DNA of 64,000 nt from Cephalotus follicularis (lineage: Eukaryota > Streptophyta > Magnoliopsida > Oxalidales > Cephalotaceae): contig BDDD01000314.1 of NCBI GenBank assembly GCA_001972305.1, positions 62,001 through 126,000 of the forward strand, written 5' to 3'. The position numbers and the translations under genes were made by a program. Under the pieces are notes generated by a model. The model did no database searches. It was not told where the DNA came from and was given only the letters and a program-made list of their open reading frames with translations. Shown piece after piece: positions 11,542 to 23,326 of the stretch (within the stretch, counting starts at the first letter, position 1; every line of letters starts with the position of its first letter).

Positions 11542-12839
11542 TATGTTACAATCTTGGTTTTGATGATAACAAAAGACTTAATGTGTTTGTTGATGTGAAG
11601 GATATGTTTGAAAGTAACAAACAAGAAAAGTTGTAAGTGAAAAGAAGCAAATTGTGCAGATCAGTCATATTGGCGTCAATGCCTATATCCTTGGCCTCAA
11701 TGAGTACATGTTCTGGGCTTTTGAAGATTATCTTCGTCAACACCTTGAATGATTCTCGTCAACGTGCTGAGAAATGCATTATTGGCGTCAACGCCATGCT
11801 GAAGACATCAACGTAAAAAGGTGCAAAATCGGACAGTAGCTTTGGATGTTAACGTTAAGACTTTTAGGTGTCAACACCGATGAGAAATACGTCAACGTGA
11901 TATTTTAGACGTCAACACATAAGAGAGCAAATATCAGACTATGACTTCAACATTAAGGCATAGAGAGAATATTGATGCTCACAAATGACATCCGTGTCAA
12001 TGCCATGCATATGCGTCAATGTGAATAAGGAAAGAATCGGACAATAGCTTATGGAGTCAACGCAAAGAGCTAATGGAGTTAAAGCATAAGGAGATACACA
12101 TCAACGCCATGCATACGCGTCAACGCCAAAGACAGTCAGACACAAAATCTGCAAAAACATGAAGGTGCTGAAATGGTGTGATCCTTCCCAAAATAACTCC
12201 AATGCGCCCTTGATGATAACAATGGTCATATTCAACACAAAGGCAATAAATAGAGGCTGGATCAAGTGAAAAAAAAACAACACGAAAATCAAGCAATCTG
12301 TAAGGGAATTAGCATACAAACTTTCATATTTTTCTAAGAGCTTGTGTTCTATTATTGAGCTATATCTTTCTGATATTGTTTTCTGAGTTGTATCTTCAAA
12401 TCCAACCTTTTAGAGGTAAAAGAAAACACAAACACAACACTTGAAATATTGTTGTATCACAAGGTCATTAGTGCCTACTTTCAGAGTTAGGATTTAGCTC
12501 GCAAAAATCTAAATTAGGATTGAACTCACAAAAATCTGAGTTAGGATTCAACTTGTAGAAATCCAGAACCGGTTGGGATTGTGATCGTGGGATTACAATC
12601 TTAGTGGAACCTCAAGTGCGGTTTGGGAGAGTGGACATAGGCATTGTTGGCCGAACCACTATAAATTTATTTGCCATCTATTTCCCTTACTTTTTTACTT
12701 TGTTGCAATTTATTTTGTTACTTATAATTTTTTAAGGTAATTTGATTGTCATTTGTTTGCATTGTTTTTAATTGAAAAAGAGGGTCATTTTCCACATAAC
12801 CTATTCACCCCCCTCTAGGTTGCTAGTTGTGGACCTTCA
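11542..12839 (+). repeat. Solo LTR of a third Sirevirus-type family, inside Cop-A integrase
   Basis: It begins TGTTACAATCTTGG with the TTTTGATGATAAC block of Sirevirus LTRs and carries the shared terminal block AGTGGAACCTCAAG ... GAGTGGACATAGG ... GCCGAACCACTATA (about 12602-12665) and TTCACCCCCCTCTAG. The five bases gacat lie on both sides (11537-11541, 12840-12844), and integrase coding sequence resumes on either side. No internal region is present, so this is an LTR-LTR recombination product. It contains many GTCAACGCC-type words at 11660-12125. Confidence 0.8.
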
Positions 12840-14101
12840 GACATCATGGACCGGACCATGTTCATAAAAGTTCGATTCCTCCGCTCGGACACACCATTAT
12901 GCTTTGGTGTTCCTAGAGGTGTCCGCTGAGAGAGAATTCCGTTGTCCCATAGATAACTCTGGAATTCAGCAGATAGGTATTCACCACCTTGATCCGACCA
13001 GAGGATCTTAATGGGATTACCCATTTGATTTTCTACTTCTAGTCTGAATTCCTTGAAACTCTCAAAGGCTTCATACTTGTGTTTCATCAGAAACACATAA
13101 CCATATCGTGACAAGTCATCAGTGATGGTGATGAAGTAGGGAAAACCTCCATTAGCATTGACCGACATAGGTCTGCAGACGTCAGTGTGGACAAGAGCCA
13201 GTATGTGCACTGCCCTTTCTCCTACCTCGGAGAAGGGAGATTTGGTCATCATGCCAATTAAACATGGCTCACACATAGGAAAGGACTCCACGTCCTGGAG
13301 GTCTAAAAGACCATCCTTAACCAAGCGTGTTAGTCTACCCGAACTAGGATGACCTAATCTACAATGACATATGTATGAAGGGTTTACATCGCATATCTCT
13401 CGTTGTCTTTTATTGCTTGTTCCAGTTTGAATTGTCAAATCCATTTCTGTATTTGTATTTAAAACATAGATCCCATTGTCAATGTGTCCATCACATAAAA
13501 GAACATTGTTTTGCATCAGTCTACAACAATATGTAGAAAAAGTGAGCTCCATGCCCATCTTACAAAAATAAGAAACAGATACAACATTTCTAACAAGTTT
13601 CTTGACAAAGTAACAAGGATCAAGTTTAATTACATGGCCATTACAAAAAGACAATTCAAAAACGCCTATTGCCGTGGTGTGAATCCTCGATCCATCACCT
13701 AGACGCCAGTCCAAATCTTCAGCCTCTCTCAACTGTCTAGCACCTCTTAGCCCCTGCAAAGAGTTACAAATATAAGTTCCAACACCTGAATCCAAAACCC
13801 AAGTTGAACTAACATTAGTATCTAGAAAAAGCTCAATCATGAAAGTACCTGACCCTGAGGCACCTCCTGACTTGGACTTTTTGAACTCACTGCACTGTGA
13901 TCTCCAATGTCCGTGCTTCCCACAATAGAAGCAACAGTCATCATCCTGTAGCTGTCGAATCATATAAAGGACTGATCCCCCAACCACTGGCCCTACCAGC
14001 GTAGCTGGTCTCTTCCCTTTCTTCTTCTTCCCTTTAGGTTTCATGAGCACCTTGCCCTTGGACGTGATCCTCTTGATCCGCTCCATCTTGGAGCTGTCCA
14101 A
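12840..14101 (-). pseudogene. Cop-A gag end, protease and integrase core
   Basis: In minus-strand order: a lysine-rich gag tail (KPKGKKKKGKRPAT), one zinc knuckle (CFYCGKHGHWRSQC), a copia protease block (WVLDSGVGTYICNSLQGLR), the GAG-pre-integrase zinc region (CHCRLGHPSSGRLTRL ... CEPCLIGMMTKSPF), and the integrase core LVHTDVCRPM ... FITITDDLSRYGYVFLMKH ... SDQGGEYLSAEF ... HNGVSERRNRTF. The order gag-PR-IN-RT-RH is diagnostic of Ty1/copia. The frame stays open to the solo LTR that interrupts the integrase. In the family the protein processes the polyprotein and inserts the cDNA. Confidence 0.85.
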
Positions 14102-14742
14102 GAAGAAGTAGATGGAAGATACATCACATCAGACTTGGACCTCCTGTGGCCCATGTCGGCTTCGGCCGTACAAAGAATTTCCACAAGTTTAGGCAGATTA
14201 GTATCCACCTTGTTCATGTGGAAATTTGTGATGAACTGGGAGTATGACCTAGGGAGGGATAAAAGAACCCGGTCAATGTGAAAATCATTGTCCAGGGTAA
14301 GATCTAACTGACCCAACTGCTTAACAAGATCAATCATCTTCAATCCATGTGCATGGACTGAAGATCCCTTGGCCATCTTCGTGTAGAAGAGCTGACGGGA
14401 CAAGTTAAACCTCTCGGTCCTCGACCGAGATCCATACAACTCCTGAATACGGAGAAGTATAGCTCCTAGGGTATCAAGCTTCTCATGTTGTCTTTGCAAT
14501 TCTAGGACCATACCTGAAATTTCTAGGCAACAAGCTTGCTTATCCTCGTCTAACCATTTGGCCCTCTTGGCCTTTTGCTCTTCTGACGGGCTGGTTCCCA
14601 GTTTGGGGGGGCTCTCAGTCATGACATGAGCAAGCTTCATGCTCGTGAGTGACAAGCGCAGGTTGCGCTGCCAATCCAAGAAATTTTGACCCGTGAGCTT
14701 GGTCATTTCAAGAACTCTCGATAGTGCTGTGCCAACTGGCAT
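14041..14742 (-). CDS. Cop-A gag (capsid region)
   Basis: About 230 residues starting MPVGTALSRVLEMTKLTGQNFLDWQRNLRLSL. It has the copia gag pattern LTGxNFxDWxRNLRxxL, KxAxWLDEDKQACCLEISGMVLELQ, LYGSRSRTERFNLSRQLFYTKMAKGSSVHAHGLKMIDLVKQL and HIDRVLLSLPRSYSQFITNFHMNK. Gag forms the virus-like particle. The start is chosen because related copies begin in the same place (45495 in Cop-C, 61234 in Cop-D). The upstream leader is interrupted by Tekay-B. It is a fossil ORF of a broken element. Confidence 0.8.
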   Translation of the reverse strand: MPVGTALSRVLEMTKLTGQNFLDWQRNLRLSLTSMKLAHVMTESPPKLGTSPSEEQKAKRAKWLDEDKQACCLEISGMVLELQRQHEKLDTLGAILLRIQELYGSRSRTERFNLSRQLFYTKMAKGSSVHAHGLKMIDLVKQLGQLDLTLDNDFHIDRVLLSLPRSYSQFITNFHMNKVDTNLPKLVEILCTAEADMGHRRSKSDVMYLPSTSSWTAPRWSGSRGSRPRARCS

Positions 14743-15517
14743 AGTTGCAGAATATGGTGATAACTAGCAACCTATAAAAGAGGAAACAAGAGAGACACTA
14801 ATTAACAAATCATTCCATTTATATTATTATCATAACACTTGGTCTTTTGTAATTATGGTTCCTCCTACTATTCTAATCGTATCCCACACCCCCATGTGGA
14901 ATTTGGGAAGCCTATCATTTCCTAGTGGGGATCAGAATCTATCCACAATACCATGGTCCCGACTGTGGTCATGCAAACCATAATACCTGAATAGGTAGGT
15001 ATGAATACCAATTTACATTAGGACCACTCTCCCATATGTAAGATCTGATACAATATTCGGCCTCTCGGCCCTTATGGTCTCTGCTATGGCATGATGGTAA
15101 CCATAAGATCTCGGTATAAGTCAAACCCACAATCCTCAAAGAAATAGATCCATTTTGACACCCACACGCTGTGGCCTGTCAGAGTATCAAAACATGATCA
15201 TTTCCTTCTAGTGTACCTCACACTGAAATTGAATAGAAATGGTTATACAGGGGACCTCAGCTGTGGCTGGTGCCATACCCAATATATCCACACCATTCAA
15301 TGATGATTGTAGAACGCCAACGATAGGGCAGCCATATGCCCCACCGCTTATGGAGTTATTATTTGCAAGTATGAGGGATTCGGTCTCATCAATTTTACAA
15401 ATTACCAAAGCCATTTTAGATTAATTTTAATCTTCCAATCCATTTGGACGGCTTAACATGCTTGGACATGTTTGGATTGTTAAAAGAAAAACATCCATCT
15501 CACGAACCGTAAAAGTG
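14743..15517 (-). other. Cop-A leader, gag-proximal part
   Basis: Non-coding. Read on the minus strand it matches the Cop-B leader at 29500-30230 and parts of the Cop-C leader near 45560-45700 (for example GGGATACGATTAGAATAGT). It stops at Tekay-B and resumes at 23327. Confidence 0.7.
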
Positions 15518-16678
15518 GCCTGTGTAATACCCTGTTCGTTCGTAAATATATTTTTATGAATTTTATCTGTGTTTTCGGACTTTTAATTTTGTTTAATTTT
15601 AAAAGTCCGGTTACCCTACGATTTGGGTTTATGTGATTTGTGCGGTATGATACCGGTCCGATATTTTGGGTATGTTATGCTATGTTGGGTTTTATTTATT
15701 TTATTATAACCCAAAATAATTTTATTAAAAACAAATTATTATTCTTTTATTTTAATATTCCTTATTTTACTTTTTCATTATCAATTCATTTTATTACTAT
15801 TTCTTTAATTTCCTTTTCCTATTTTACCATTTTCTTCTTCTTTTCCCCTACTTCCTCCCACCTTCTTCCTTCTTTCCAACAGATTCCTTCTTCCCCCACC
15901 ATCAATTGTAATGTTAAAGCTTCCTTTTCCCATTTCAAAATCCAGAAAAGTCACCTTCCTTCTCCCTTTTGCAAATCTTGTCTCCTCCTTTCTCCTTTCT
16001 TTATGTGCCATTGCCATTTTAAATGTTACCTTCATCCTTCTTGCAAGCTACTGCAGATTCTATCTTGTTAGTGTGTAACAAGCTGCTGTGTAATTCATTC
16101 ATCAAATTCGTAGAGGTAAATTCGATTCTTAGTTGTTCTTCAAGTTGAATTCATTGGGTTCGCTAAACTTCTCTTTATTTTGGTCTCTTTTGGTCTCTGT
16201 TTTTGTCACAGCAGATTGTGTGTTTGTGTTTGTGTTCCCCCTACTATTTTCTGGGTTCCTTAACATCACTACAGGTCAGTAAAATCATTCCCTTTAATTA
16301 TATTTTTGTTTCAATGGCATACTTTGAGTTTTTGTGCTCTTGGTGTCTTGGAGCCTTTGATTCTTGTCTTAAAGTGTTGTCATTGTGTTAGTAATGTTAT
16401 ATGCACGTTTTATGCACCTATATATGTCACAAACAGAGTTTACAACATCTGTAACCAAATAGAAACAAAATATGGACATGTACATGCAATGTCTTCTTGC
16501 TTCCTTTTGCAAGTTAAATCATTGTCAAGTCGTTTCCTTGTCAAATTTGAGTTTCTATGTCACCTACAAGTCATATATAATCATAGGTTTATGTCCTTAT
16601 GTCTCTAGTTTAATGTAGAAACCATTTGAACCAATTTCAGTAGCAAATCGTCGGATTTCCAACTGTTCTGTCGCCCAG

Positions 16679-16845
16679 AACAGTCGGCTGTCTCTGTGGA
16701 CAGTCGGCTGGAATGGGTTGTGTAGTTGACTGGAGGGAAGAACACAGTCGACTGCCGGCATTTTGGGTTGTGTAGTCGACTGGACCATATGAACAGTCGA
16801 CTGCCAAGCCTTCCCAGTCGACTGGATCCCTATTTTAGTCGACGG
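16679..16845 (+). repeat. CAGTCGACTG dyad cluster, Tekay-B 5' LTR
   Basis: About eight units in 167 bp, with perfect 10-bp palindromes CAGTCGACTG at 16745-16754 and 16794-16803 and a 12-bp palindrome CCAGTCGACTGG at 16814-16825. The cluster is repeated in the 3' LTR at 21770-21937 with a few substitutions. Confidence 0.85.
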
Positions 16846-17210
16846 TTTTGCCCTGGAATGTGTTGTTTTCAACTGTTTTGATTCGTTTGATCCCCGAATC
16901 GATCCGAATCTTTTCCAAACACTGTTATGAGTCTGTTTAATGCTTCTGATGTGTTTTAGACTCTTATACATATGATTTTGAATGCCTTTTAGATTGTGTA
17001 CTTCAAAGGAGAAATTGTTTTTGATCGCCTATTCGTAAGTAATTTGCAAGCGCACAAGGTACGAATTTTCTGTTCCTTGGCTATCTGACATTCAAACTGA
17101 AACTGTTTTGATAAACATCTTCGTTTATGAAATCAACGATGTTTCATGATTTTGATACGTTTCGATTTTAAAGTTGGTTTGACATTTTATTTGATTCTGA
17201 CTTTATCTAT

Positions 17211-17270
17211 ACGATATGTTATGGTACGATATGTTAGGATACGATATGTTATGATAGGATATGTTATAAT
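17211..17270 (+). repeat. 15-bp minisatellite, four units
   Basis: Units ACGATATGTTATGGT, ACGATATGTTAGGAT, ACGATATGTTATGAT, AGGATATGTTATAAT. The same four units occur in the 3' LTR at 22302-22361, so the array predates this insertion. Confidence 0.9.
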
Positions 17271-18235
17271 ACTATTGTGAGCAGTTTTTGAATATGTTGT
17301 GTGAAAAACATATTTATGTGATTTAAGTTGATTTGATAAATCAATTATTTTTTTAATACTGAGTATTTTACCCACCTATGGGGCGTATCCATAGGCACAT
17401 CGTGGGCCTGGCACGGGGACGTGACACTTCCGTAGCAGTGTGATTTGACTACGGCGTCTCTGAGTGTATGAACGAATCCCATGAGGTGGATTTGTGGATC
17501 CGCTATGTGATAGAGGCGTATGAATCGATTCTAGTTTATGTGATCTGAGGTGAATTCAGATATATGGTCCGAGGTGTGATCGGATATATGTATGTGAGAA
17601 TTGACTTGTGTAGTGCCGTACACTTCAATTCTAGTGGGCATGTGGAATTAGCGCCTCCCTTGCCAAAATTATGATATGTGAAATGAATATGGCTCAGTAT
17701 GTTTTACGAACTACGGTTTATAGCATTTTGAATTGTTCCGTAATTGTTTCAAAAAATATGCAACTGTCATTTGAATATGATTAAACTATTTTATCTGTTA
17801 AAGATTTCTGTTACGTTGTTATTGGATTATTAACGTTTTTAAATTACCATTTACAGTTTTATTTCCCTTATCCGTACTGAGGTTTGCTCAGCCGCGATTT
17901 TGATTACATGCGGCAGGTTTTCTGGAGCAGCGGGGGAAAGTGTGACGAGTGATGACCGCCTCTTGTGTTAGGATCCCTAGGAGTGTGATCCTTATGTTTT
18001 ATATTTAGTGGTCAAACATTGATAATTATGTTTTATGTTTTAAATTGGAACTTCATTATGTTTTAAGTTTTCCGCAACTACTTAATATGTTAAATGTTAA
18101 GTTTTATTGTTTTGGTAAGACTGCCACATTTTTGGCTGTTTTTGGCTAAATAAAGCAAACTTATGATTTGTTAAGTTATGTTATGTATGATATGACCTTG
18201 TGATGACTCCCGCCATCCGGGGGTGTTACAGATTG

Positions 18236-18250
18236 TGGTATCAGAGAATA
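18236..18250 (+). other. Primer binding site of Tekay-B
   Basis: TGGTATCAGAGAATA, five bases after the LTR. TGGTATCAGAG is complementary to the 3' end of plant initiator-Met tRNA, the usual chromovirus primer. Confidence 0.8.
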
Positions 18251-18405
18251 GGTTTTGTTTCCTTAGAAGACCTAACTAGGCTTGACCTGTGAGATTGGGT
18301 AGACACCAGGTTAGGCTGCTTCGTTATGATCTTATGATATGTTTTATGTTTTCTGCTTTCTGTTTTGTTCCTTGTGATGTTTTATGTTTAAGCGCCTTTT
18401 CGTAG

Positions 18406-19521
18406 ATGGCACGTACAAGGAACACTTCTCGGAGGACTGCACCCGTTGAGGCTCAGGAAGCTAGAAATGAGCCTACTATGGAGGAGCTTGTACGTCAGGC
18501 AGTTGCTCAGGAGATACGACGGGTGTTGAGTGAGCAGAATCAGGATCAGGACCGTAGGGAGCCGGTTGCTGCTAATGATGCTCCAGCTGATGTCCAGTTG
18601 GGAAGAGATGCTGGGGACAGGACTGATACGCCCGCTTATGTTTGGCTAGAGCGGTTCCAGAAGTAGAGACCGCTGTCTTTCAGCTCAGCCGTGACTCCGG
18701 TGGAAGCTGAGCACTGGATTGCTAATATGGACAAGATTTTTGATGTGCTTGGTTACAGTGATGAACAGAATATTAAGTTAGCTGTATACAAGCTTGAGGG
18801 TGATGCTCAGAAATGGTGGAAAACTGTGGTTTTGGCTAAGGGTGGCAACTATGCGGAGACTTTGACCTGGTCTGAGTTTTGCGAGGTCTTTTATCAGCAG
18901 TACTTTCCCACCGCTGATAAGGAGGCTTACGCCAGAGAGTTTATCAATGCCAGACAGAAGGATGGAGAGTCGGTGACAGAGTTCTTGACCCGATTCACTA
19001 GGCTTGCCAGTTTTGCTGGGTCCGCTGCAGGAACAGCATTGGAACAGGCAGAAAAGTTCAAGTGTAAGTTGCACTATCAGTTTTGGAGTAAATTGATCAA
19101 CACCAGGTTTGCTGATGTATCTGAAGTGGCTAATGCGGCAAAGAACATTGAGCTGGAAAGGTTAGATTTCCAGGCTGCTCGACAGGAGTTTGACAAAAAG
19201 AGAAACAGAGGTGATTCTCAGGGGCAAGGTTCTGGGCAGAATAAGTATAGGAATGGCAAGCGTGGGAAGAGAAATGATAACCGGGGACAGCAATATCCCG
19301 GTAATGACCCAAGGTGGACACAGGGAGCTGCAGATGTCCAGATTTCCAAGTGTGATGTGTGTGGTAGACAGCATCTGGTAGGAGTATGCTATAAGGCTAT
19401 CGGGGCCTGTTTTGTGTATGGACAGAAAGGGCATTTCGTGAAGGATTGTCCCGACCCTCAGATCATGGACAGTGCAACGTGGGAGATCGTGTCTTTGCTA
19501 TCACGCTCAGCAGGCTGCTAA
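18406..19521 (+). pseudogene. Tekay-B gag
   Basis: It starts MARTRNTSRRTAPVEAQEA, a typical basic N-terminus, followed by the retrotransposon gag domain (VEAEHWIANMDKIFDVL, LEGDAQKWWKTV, TWSEFCEVFYQQYFP, QKDGESVTEFLTRFTRL) and a C-terminal zinc-binding region (CDVCGRQHLVGVC and CFVYGQKGHFVKDC). Gag assembles the particle and binds element RNA. The start lies about 155 bp after the PBS. Overall it is well preserved with about one break; protease follows closely, as in the single gag-pol frame of chromoviruses. Confidence 0.85.
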
Positions 19522-20038
19522 CGCACCAGGTACTGTTTCGGGCTTTGTTTATGTTGGTAACCGTAGGGCTTATGTTTTGTATGATACTGGATCGACCCAC
19601 TCGGTTGTAGCGAGGTCTTTTGTTCGGCATCTTGGGATGTTTTCTCAATTACTTGATCCAGCTTTGGTTCTTTCGACCCCTACGGGTTCTTCTGTTGTGA
19701 TATCTGAGTGCTTTTATGGTTGTCCTCTTGTTTTCGATGATCGGGTTCGTGAGGCGGACCTTTTGCCTATCGATATGTACGACTTCGATATGATTCTAGG
19801 AATGAACTGGTTGGATCGACATCGGGCTACGATCGACTGCTATGCTCGAAGGGTTCTGTTTGGGGATGTGAATAGTCCTGAGTTTGTTTATCAGGGTTCA
19901 CAGCCTAGGAAGGGAGTGAAAGTTATATCTGCTTTGAAAGCTCGAAAGTTGGTAGCTAAGGGCGCTGAAGGTTTCTTAGCTGTTGTGAAGGATGTCTCAA
20001 AGGTTGAGCCTCGCCTTGAAGACTATCCTGTGGTGTGA
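19472..20038 (+). CDS. Tekay-B aspartic protease region
   Basis: The active-site block YVLYDTGSTHSVVARSFV (D-T-G triad) is followed about 70 residues on by the second conserved block MILGMNWLDRHRATIDC. Both are standard for gypsy retropepsin, which cuts the gag-pol polyprotein. The C-terminal linker (KGAEGFLAVVKDV, PRLEDYPVV) leads to the RT start, [10 protein letters not shown], immediately downstream. Confidence 0.85.
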   Translation: MQRGRSCLCYHAQQAANAPGTVSGFVYVGNRRAYVLYDTGSTHSVVARSFVRHLGMFSQLLDPALVLSTPTGSSVVISECFYGCPLVFDDRVREADLLPIDMYDFDMILGMNWLDRHRATIDCYARRVLFGDVNSPEFVYQGSQPRKGVKVISALKARKLVAKGAEGFLAVVKDVSKVEPRLEDYPVV

Positions 20039-20050
20039 GAATTTGTTGAT

Positions 20051-20235
20051 GTGTTTCCGGAAGAGTTACCGGGTTTGCCACCGCAACGGGAAGTGGAGTT
20101 TACCATCGAACTCATTCCCGGAGCGGCACCTATATCTAAGGCACCTTACAGAATGGCACCATTGGAACTGCAAGAGTTGAAGGAACAGTTGCAAGAGCTA
20201 TTGGATCGGGGTTTCATTCGGCCTAGTGTTTCGCC
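20051..20235 (+). pseudogene. Tekay-B reverse transcriptase, N-terminal part only
   Basis: [34 protein letters not shown] and [16 protein letters not shown] are the opening blocks of gypsy RT. The catalytic and RNase H parts are not represented before integrase sequence begins, so the copy could not supply its own reverse transcription. Confidence 0.8.
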
Positions 20236-21345
20236 ATGGGGTGCTCAAAGAATGAACACCAGCGTGCTAGTGGTTTGTTACAGCCATTGGAGGTTCCGGT
20301 TTGGAAATGGGAAAGTATTTCGATGGACTTTGTTACGGGTTTGTCGAGAACTTTCAGAAGGCATGATGCTATCTGGGTAGTAGTGGATCGATTGACGAAA
20401 TCGGCTCACTTCTTGGCTATCCGAGAAGACTTTTCGGTTCACCATTTGGCTGAGGTGTTTCAGCAGGAGATAGTGAGACTGCATGGGACTCCAGTATCCA
20501 ATGTTTCGGATAGGGATCCTCATTTCACATCACGGTTTTGGAAAGGGTTTCAGAAAGCTTGGGGTACTAGGCTCAGTTACAGTACAACATTTCATCCACA
20601 AACCGATGGGCAGACTGAGAGAACCATCCAGATTTTAGAGGATATGTTGAGGTCATGTGCTTTGGAGTGGACTGGGAGTTGGGATGAGTATTTGAGCTTG
20701 GTAGAGTTTGCCTACAATAACAGTTGGCATGCTAGTATCGGTATGGCTCCGTTTGAAGCTCTGTATGGGAGGAAGTGTCGTGCTCCGACATGTTGGGATG
20801 AGGTTGGAGAGCGAGTTATCGAGGGACCAGAGCTAGTGCAGATCACTACGGAGAAAGTGGCAATAGCAAGGGAGAGATTGAAAGCGGCTCAATCTCGACA
20901 TAAGAGTTATGCGGACAGACATCGGAGGGACTTGGAGTTCAAGGTGGGCGAATATGTGTTATTGAAAGTTTCGCCTTGGAAAGGAGTCCGACGTTTTGGG
21001 CTGAAAGGAAAGTTGAGTCCGCGGTTTATCGGGCCTTTTGAAGTTCTGGAGAAGATCGGCGCGGTCGCTTATCGGTTAGCTTTGCCTCCGCAGTTAGTAC
21101 ATGTCCATAATGTGTTCCACGTATCTTTGCTGAGAGGCTATCAGTATCATCCTCTACATGTGGTTCACTATCCGTTGGACAACATTCGAGAGGATCTATC
21201 TTGTGACGAGGAGGCCGAGACTACTTTGGATCGACAGGAACGGGTGACACGTAGCAAGACCGTTTCTTTTGTGAAAGTGCTGTGGAAGAATCATCCCTAA
21301 CGTGAAGCTACTTGGGAGCTAGAGGAGCATATTCGGGAGCGATAT
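20236..21345 (+). pseudogene. Tekay-B integrase with chromodomain-like C-terminus
   Basis: Core blocks: [70 protein letters not shown] (catalytic D, D and E all visible), then EFAYNNSWHASIGMAPFEAL, the GPY/F-type region GEYVLLKVSPWKGV and KLSPRFIGPFEVLEKIG, VFHVSLLRGY, and a chromodomain-like tail near the end. In the family it inserts cDNA, with the chromodomain biasing insertion to heterochromatin. Broken near its end. Confidence 0.85.
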
Positions 21346-21348
21346 CCT

Positions 21349-23321
21349 CCTTAACATCACTACAGGTCAGTAAAATCATTCCCTTTAATTATATTTTTGT
21401 TTCAATGGCATACTTTGAGTTTTTGTGCTCTTGGTGTCTTGGAGCCTTTGATTCTTGTCTTAAAGTGTTGTCATTGTGTTAGTAATGTTATATGCACGTT
21501 TTATGCACCTATATATGTCACAAACAGAGTTTACAACATCTGTAACCAAATAGAAACAAAATATGGACATGTACATGCAATGTCTTCTTGCTTCCTTTTG
21601 CAAGTTAAATCATTGTCAAGTCGTTTCCTTGTCAAATTTGAGTTTCTATGTCACCTACAAGTCATATATAATCATAGGTTTATGTCCTTATGTCTCTAGT
21701 TTAATGTAGAAACCATTTGAACCAATTTCAGTAGCAAATCGTCGGATTTCCAACTGTTCTGTCGCCCAGAACAGTCGGCTGTCTCTGTGGACAGTCGGAT
21801 GGAATGGGTTGTGTAGTAGACTGGAGGGAAGAACACAGTCGACTGCCAGCATTTTGGGTTGTGTAGTCGACTGGACCATATGAACAGTCGACTGCCAAGC
21901 CTTCCCAGTCGACTGGATCCCTATTTTAGTCGACAGTTTTGCCCTGGAATGTGATGTTTTCAACTGTTTTGATTCGTTTGATCCCCGAATCGATCCGAAT
22001 CTTTTCCAAACACTGTTATGAGTCTGTTTAATGCTTCTGATGTGTTTTAGACTCTTATACATATGATTTTGAATGCCTTTTAGATTGTGTACTTCAAATG
22101 AGAAATTGTTTTTGATCGCCTATTCGTAAGTAATTTGCAAGCGCATAAGGTACAGATTTTCTGTTCATTGGCTATCTGACATTCAAACTGAAACTGTTTT
22201 GATAAACATCTTCGTTTATGAAATCAACGATGTTTCATGATTTTGATATGTTTCGAATTTAAAGTTGGTTTGACATTTTATTTGATTCCGACTTTATCTA
22301 TACGATATGTTATGGTACGATATGTTAGGATACGATATGTTATGATAGGATATGTTATAATACTATTGTGAGCAGTTTTTGAATATGTTGTGTGAAAAAC
22401 ATATTTATGTGATTTAAGTTGATTTGATAAATCAATTATTTTTTTAATACTGAGTATTGTACCAACCTATGGGGCGTATCCATAGGCACGTCGTGGGCGT
22501 GGCTCGGGGACGTGACACTTCCGTAGCAGTGTGATTTGACTACGGCGTCTCTGAGTGTATGAACGAATCCCATGAGGTGGATTTGTGGATCCGCTATGTG
22601 ATAGAGGCGTATGAATCGATTCTAGTTTATATGATCTGAGGTGAATTCAGATATATGGTCCGATGTGTGATCGGATATATGTATGTGAGAATTGACTTGT
22701 GTAGTGCCGTACACTTCAATTCTAGTGGGCATGTGGAATTAGCGCCTCCCTTGCCAAAATTATGATATGTGAAATGGATATGGCTCAGTATGTTTTACGA
22801 ACTACGGTTTATAGCATTTTGAATTGTTCCGTAATTGTTTCGAAAAATATGCAACTGTCATTTGAATATGATTAAACTGTTTTATCTGGTAAAGATTTCT
22901 GTTACGTTGTTATTGGATTATTAACGTTTTTAAATTACCGTTTACTGTTTTATTTCCCTTATCCGTACTGAGGTTTGCTCAGCCGCGTTTTTGTTTCCAT
23001 GCGGCAGGTTTTCTGGAGCAGCGGGGGAAAGTGTGATGAGTGATGACCACCTCTTGTGTTAGGATCCCTAGGAGTGTGATCCTTATGTTTTATATTTAGT
23101 GGTCAAACATTGATAATTATGTTTTATGTTTTAAATTGGAACTTCATTATGTTTTAAGTTTTCTGAAACTACTTAATATGTTAAATGTTAAGTTTTAATG
23201 TTTTGATAAGACTGCCACGTTTTTGGCTGTTTTTGGCTAAATAAAGCAAACTTATGATTTGTTAAGTTATGTTATGTATGATATGACCCTGTGATGACTC
23301 CCGCCGTCCGGGGGTGTTACA
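21349..23321 (+). repeat. 3' LTR of Tekay-B (shorter than the 5' LTR)
   Basis: 1,973 bp aligning with 16259-18230 at about 98 % by eye, ending GGGTGTTACA before gcctg. It includes the dyad cluster (21770-21937) and the 4 x 15 bp minisatellite (22302-22361). The first part of the LTR is not represented. Confidence 0.9.
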
Positions 23322-23326
23322 GCCTG

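Larger units (their letters stand above)
15523..18230 (+). repeat. 5' LTR of Tekay-B
   Basis: 2,708 bp from TGTAATACCC to GGGTGTTACA. It is followed by GATTG and the PBS. It holds a CAGTCGACTG dyad cluster (16679-16845) and a 4 x 15 bp minisatellite (17211-17270). Confidence 0.9.
15523..23321 (+). mobile_element. Tekay-B: young Tekay/Del-like chromovirus inserted in Cop-A
   Basis: The ends are TGTAATACCCTG ... GGGGGTGTTACA, flanked by the 5-bp target duplication gcctg (15518-15522 and 23322-23326). Inside are a 5' LTR, an initiator-Met PBS, gag, protease, a small part of RT, integrase with chromodomain-like end, and a shorter 3' LTR. By eye there are about 40 differences over about 1.97 kb of aligned LTR (about 2 %), roughly under a million years at 1.3e-8 per site per year (inference). 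The internal region is much shorter than the family norm. It is broken at a few points. Confidence 0.9.

Noticed and set aside
16306-16608. A 100-residue frame repeated identically at 21397-21699
   Set aside because: Both copies lie in the LTRs of Tekay-B; identity reflects the young age of the LTR pair, and there is no protein similarity or plausible domain.
18236-18250. Possible tRNA gene because of the TGGTATCAGAG match
   Set aside because: Only the primer-binding stretch is present, directly after an LTR; no cloverleaf follows.
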